A DNA stretch of 5,422 bases from Candidatus Aenigmatarchaeota archaeon (GTDB lineage: Archaea > Aenigmatarchaeota > Aenigmatarchaeia > GW2011-AR5 > WALA01), in the NCBI GenBank assembly GCA_015523085.1, contig WALA01000010.1, forward strand, positions 1-5,422. Direction: 5' to 3'. The position numbers and the translations under genes were made by a program. Below, one piece after another: positions 4,576 to 5,422 of this stretch. The notes beneath the pieces were generated by a model. It did not search any database and was not told the origin of the DNA. It was given only the letters and a program-made list of their open reading frames with translations. Numbering within the stretch: the first letter of the stretch is position 1; every line of letters starts with the position of its first letter.

Positions 4576-4579
4576 TTTG

Positions 4580-4756
4580 GTGGAATATAAAGACGGAGTA
4601 AAGCTCGGGAAAAAGAAGCTTGAAAATAAGGACTATGAAAGATTTGTTTCTGAACGGCTCGGAGAATATTACAATATGAGAGAGCCGAACAAGCGTGAAA
4701 GAGAGGGCCCGTCAATAGATACAAACTTGTTGAGACTTTACAGAGATTCCGACTAA
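4580..4756 (+). CDS. Small charged protein of unknown function
   Basis: From GTG 4580 the frame gives 58 residues, beginning MEYKDGVKLGKKKLENKD (initiator shown as Met) and ending NLLRLYRDSD. It is hydrophilic and rich in Lys, Glu, Arg and Tyr, with no membrane segment, signal peptide or metal-binding cysteines. A helical part (KKLENKDYERFVSERLGEYY) is followed by a likely flexible MREPNKREREGPS linker and a short C-terminal helix. The frame stays open upstream to a TTG at 4481, but that stretch overlaps non-coding-looking sequence, and the GGTGG four bases before GTG supports the shorter form. Its TAA overlaps the TAG of the convergent decarboxylase by two bases. I do not recognise a family. 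Confidence 0.55.
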   Translation: MEYKDGVKLGKKKLENKDYERFVSERLGEYYNMREPNKREREGPSIDTNLLRLYRDSD

Positions 4757-5422
4757 GCTATAACCGTTCGGAGTCTTGGGAGAAATCCGAAGTCCGTGTG
4801 AAAATTGTACGCGCCGGCATTTAAAAATATTATTTCATCGCCTATTTTCTTCTCGTTTTCGAAGAAAACCTTGTACCTGAATATGTCAAGCGAATCCGGA
4901 GAGCGCCCCTTGAGGACGTACTTGTACCCGTGGTCGCTTTCACCCTTCACGGGAAGGCGGATGTTCATCAAGAACGTGTCCATGTATGCGTTGTATATGG
5001 AACAGTCAAGTATGAGGTTTCCTTCGTACGCGTTGATTATATTTGTTATGAGTTCGACGGACGGTGCCGCTATGAATCTTCCGGGCTCCATGCCAAATTT
5101 TATCTTTCTGTCCTTCAGAAAATCGTGAAATTCATCTATGCGCCGAAAGATGCTCTTTGTGTCGGGCTTGGAATTCGCGTACTTCACCGGTATGCCGCCG
5201 CCTATCATCACGATGTCGATGTCATCCAGGGCTTCTCCGATTGAATCCTCGAACTCGTCCTTGAGGGACCACTCCCCGACGTTTTGCGTTTTTCTGTGGA
5301 AGTGGACGCCAAGCGTTCTCACGTTTTCGTTTTTCCTCAGCGACGGAATGAGCTCATTTATCCTGCTCCATCGTATTCCGTACACGAAGTACTTGCCTGT
5401 GTACACCGTATGCTCCTTGACC
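4753..5422 (-). CDS. Fold-type III PLP-dependent decarboxylase family (Orn/DAP decarboxylase-like), N-terminus outside window
   Basis: The frame is open from the right edge to TAG at 4755-4753, giving about 223 residues. Missing are roughly the first 150 or more, including the PLP-binding lysine. Visible family features in order are GVHFHRK (barrel strand with the PLP-stacking region), IGGGIPV (glycine-rich phosphate-binding turn), GMEPGRFIAA (phosphate-binding EPGR), a C-terminal beta domain, GRSPDSLDIF in place of the usual GPxCxSxD, and GDEIIFLNAGAYNFHTDFGF (the GAY element). This points to the alanine-racemase-fold decarboxylases that act on ornithine, arginine, diaminopimelate or carboxynorspermidine. 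Substrate cannot be decided. The canonical substrate-site Cys appears to be Pro (codons at 4885-4908). GTG at 5406 is in frame but is not the real start, because the barrel is incomplete. Confidence 0.83.
   Translation of the reverse strand, partial: VKEHTVYTGKYFVYGIRWSRINELIPSLRKNENVRTLGVHFHRKTQNVGEWSLKDEFEDSIGEALDDIDIVMIGGGIPVKYANSKPDTKSIFRRIDEFHDFLKDRKIKFGMEPGRFIAAPSVELITNIINAYEGNLILDCSIYNAYMDTFLMNIRLPVKGESDHGYKYVLKGRSPDSLDIFRYKVFFENEKKIGDEIIFLNAGAYNFHTDFGFLPRLRTVIA

Noticed and set aside
4481..4579. N-terminal extension of the small protein from TTG 4481
   Set aside because: The extension has no ribosome site, contains the T-arm copy and hairpin, and its composition differs from the charged body. 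GTG 4580 has a GGTGG at the usual distance.
4462..4579. C/D-box or H/ACA guide RNA in the spacer after tRNA-Glu
   Set aside because: No RTGATGA/CTGA pair and no kink-turn or ACA arrangement was found. Only a 5-bp hairpin is present.
1..5422. CRISPR array, insertion sequence or prophage module
   Set aside because: No regularly spaced repeats, terminal inverted repeats, transposase, integrase or phage-like genes are visible.

Overview
The window is archaeal. The evidence is a pre-tRNA whose introns are bounded by bulge-helix-bulge (BHB) splice motifs, a histone-fold gene, archaeal-type CoA biosynthesis domains (GTP-dependent dephospho-CoA kinase and archaeal phosphopantetheine adenylyltransferase), an M42/TET aminopeptidase, a diphthamide-synthesis gene, two tRNAs without encoded CCA, and GGTGA-type ribosome binding sites four bases before start codons. 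Genes are packed tightly, with stop codons overlapping or touching neighbours. This suggests a compact genome, possibly a DPANN-type lineage, but the phylum cannot be fixed from the sequence alone.

Left part (1-1576): the tail of an unrecognised + strand gene is followed by a tRNA-Leu(UAG) gene (224-370) interrupted twice. One intron is at the canonical 37/38 site. The other, 26 nt long, lies in the variable arm. Converging on it from the right is a two-gene minus-strand unit: a Dph6-like diphthine-ammonia ligase (867-1517) and, with a 4-base ATGA overlap, a stand-alone class I glutamine amidotransferase (352-870) whose last codons lie antisense to the tRNA T-arm and acceptor. The pairing suggests a glutamine-fed diphthamide synthetase, assembled like two-subunit GMP synthetase. 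This is the most interesting hypothesis in the window.

Middle part (1577-3408): an M42 metallo-aminopeptidase on + overlaps, tail to tail, a Trm9/ALKBH8-like methyltransferase on the minus strand. Upstream of the methyltransferase, behind a T-rich terminator, is a small and very basic histone-fold protein.

Right part (3409-5422): a near-symmetric A/T box lies midway between the histone gene and a divergent gene that fuses the last two enzymes of CoA synthesis (DUF359 kinase at the N-terminus, PPAT at the C-terminus). The fusion gene's stop codon directly abuts tRNA-Glu(CUC). A short unassigned gene follows. The window ends inside a minus-strand PLP-dependent decarboxylase-family gene (fold-type III, ornithine/diaminopimelate decarboxylase-like).

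A recurring theme is translation: two tRNAs, EF-2 diphthamide modification and a probable wobble-base methyltransferase. No mobile element, CRISPR array or rRNA was seen. No stretch over 300 bases lacks a gene.
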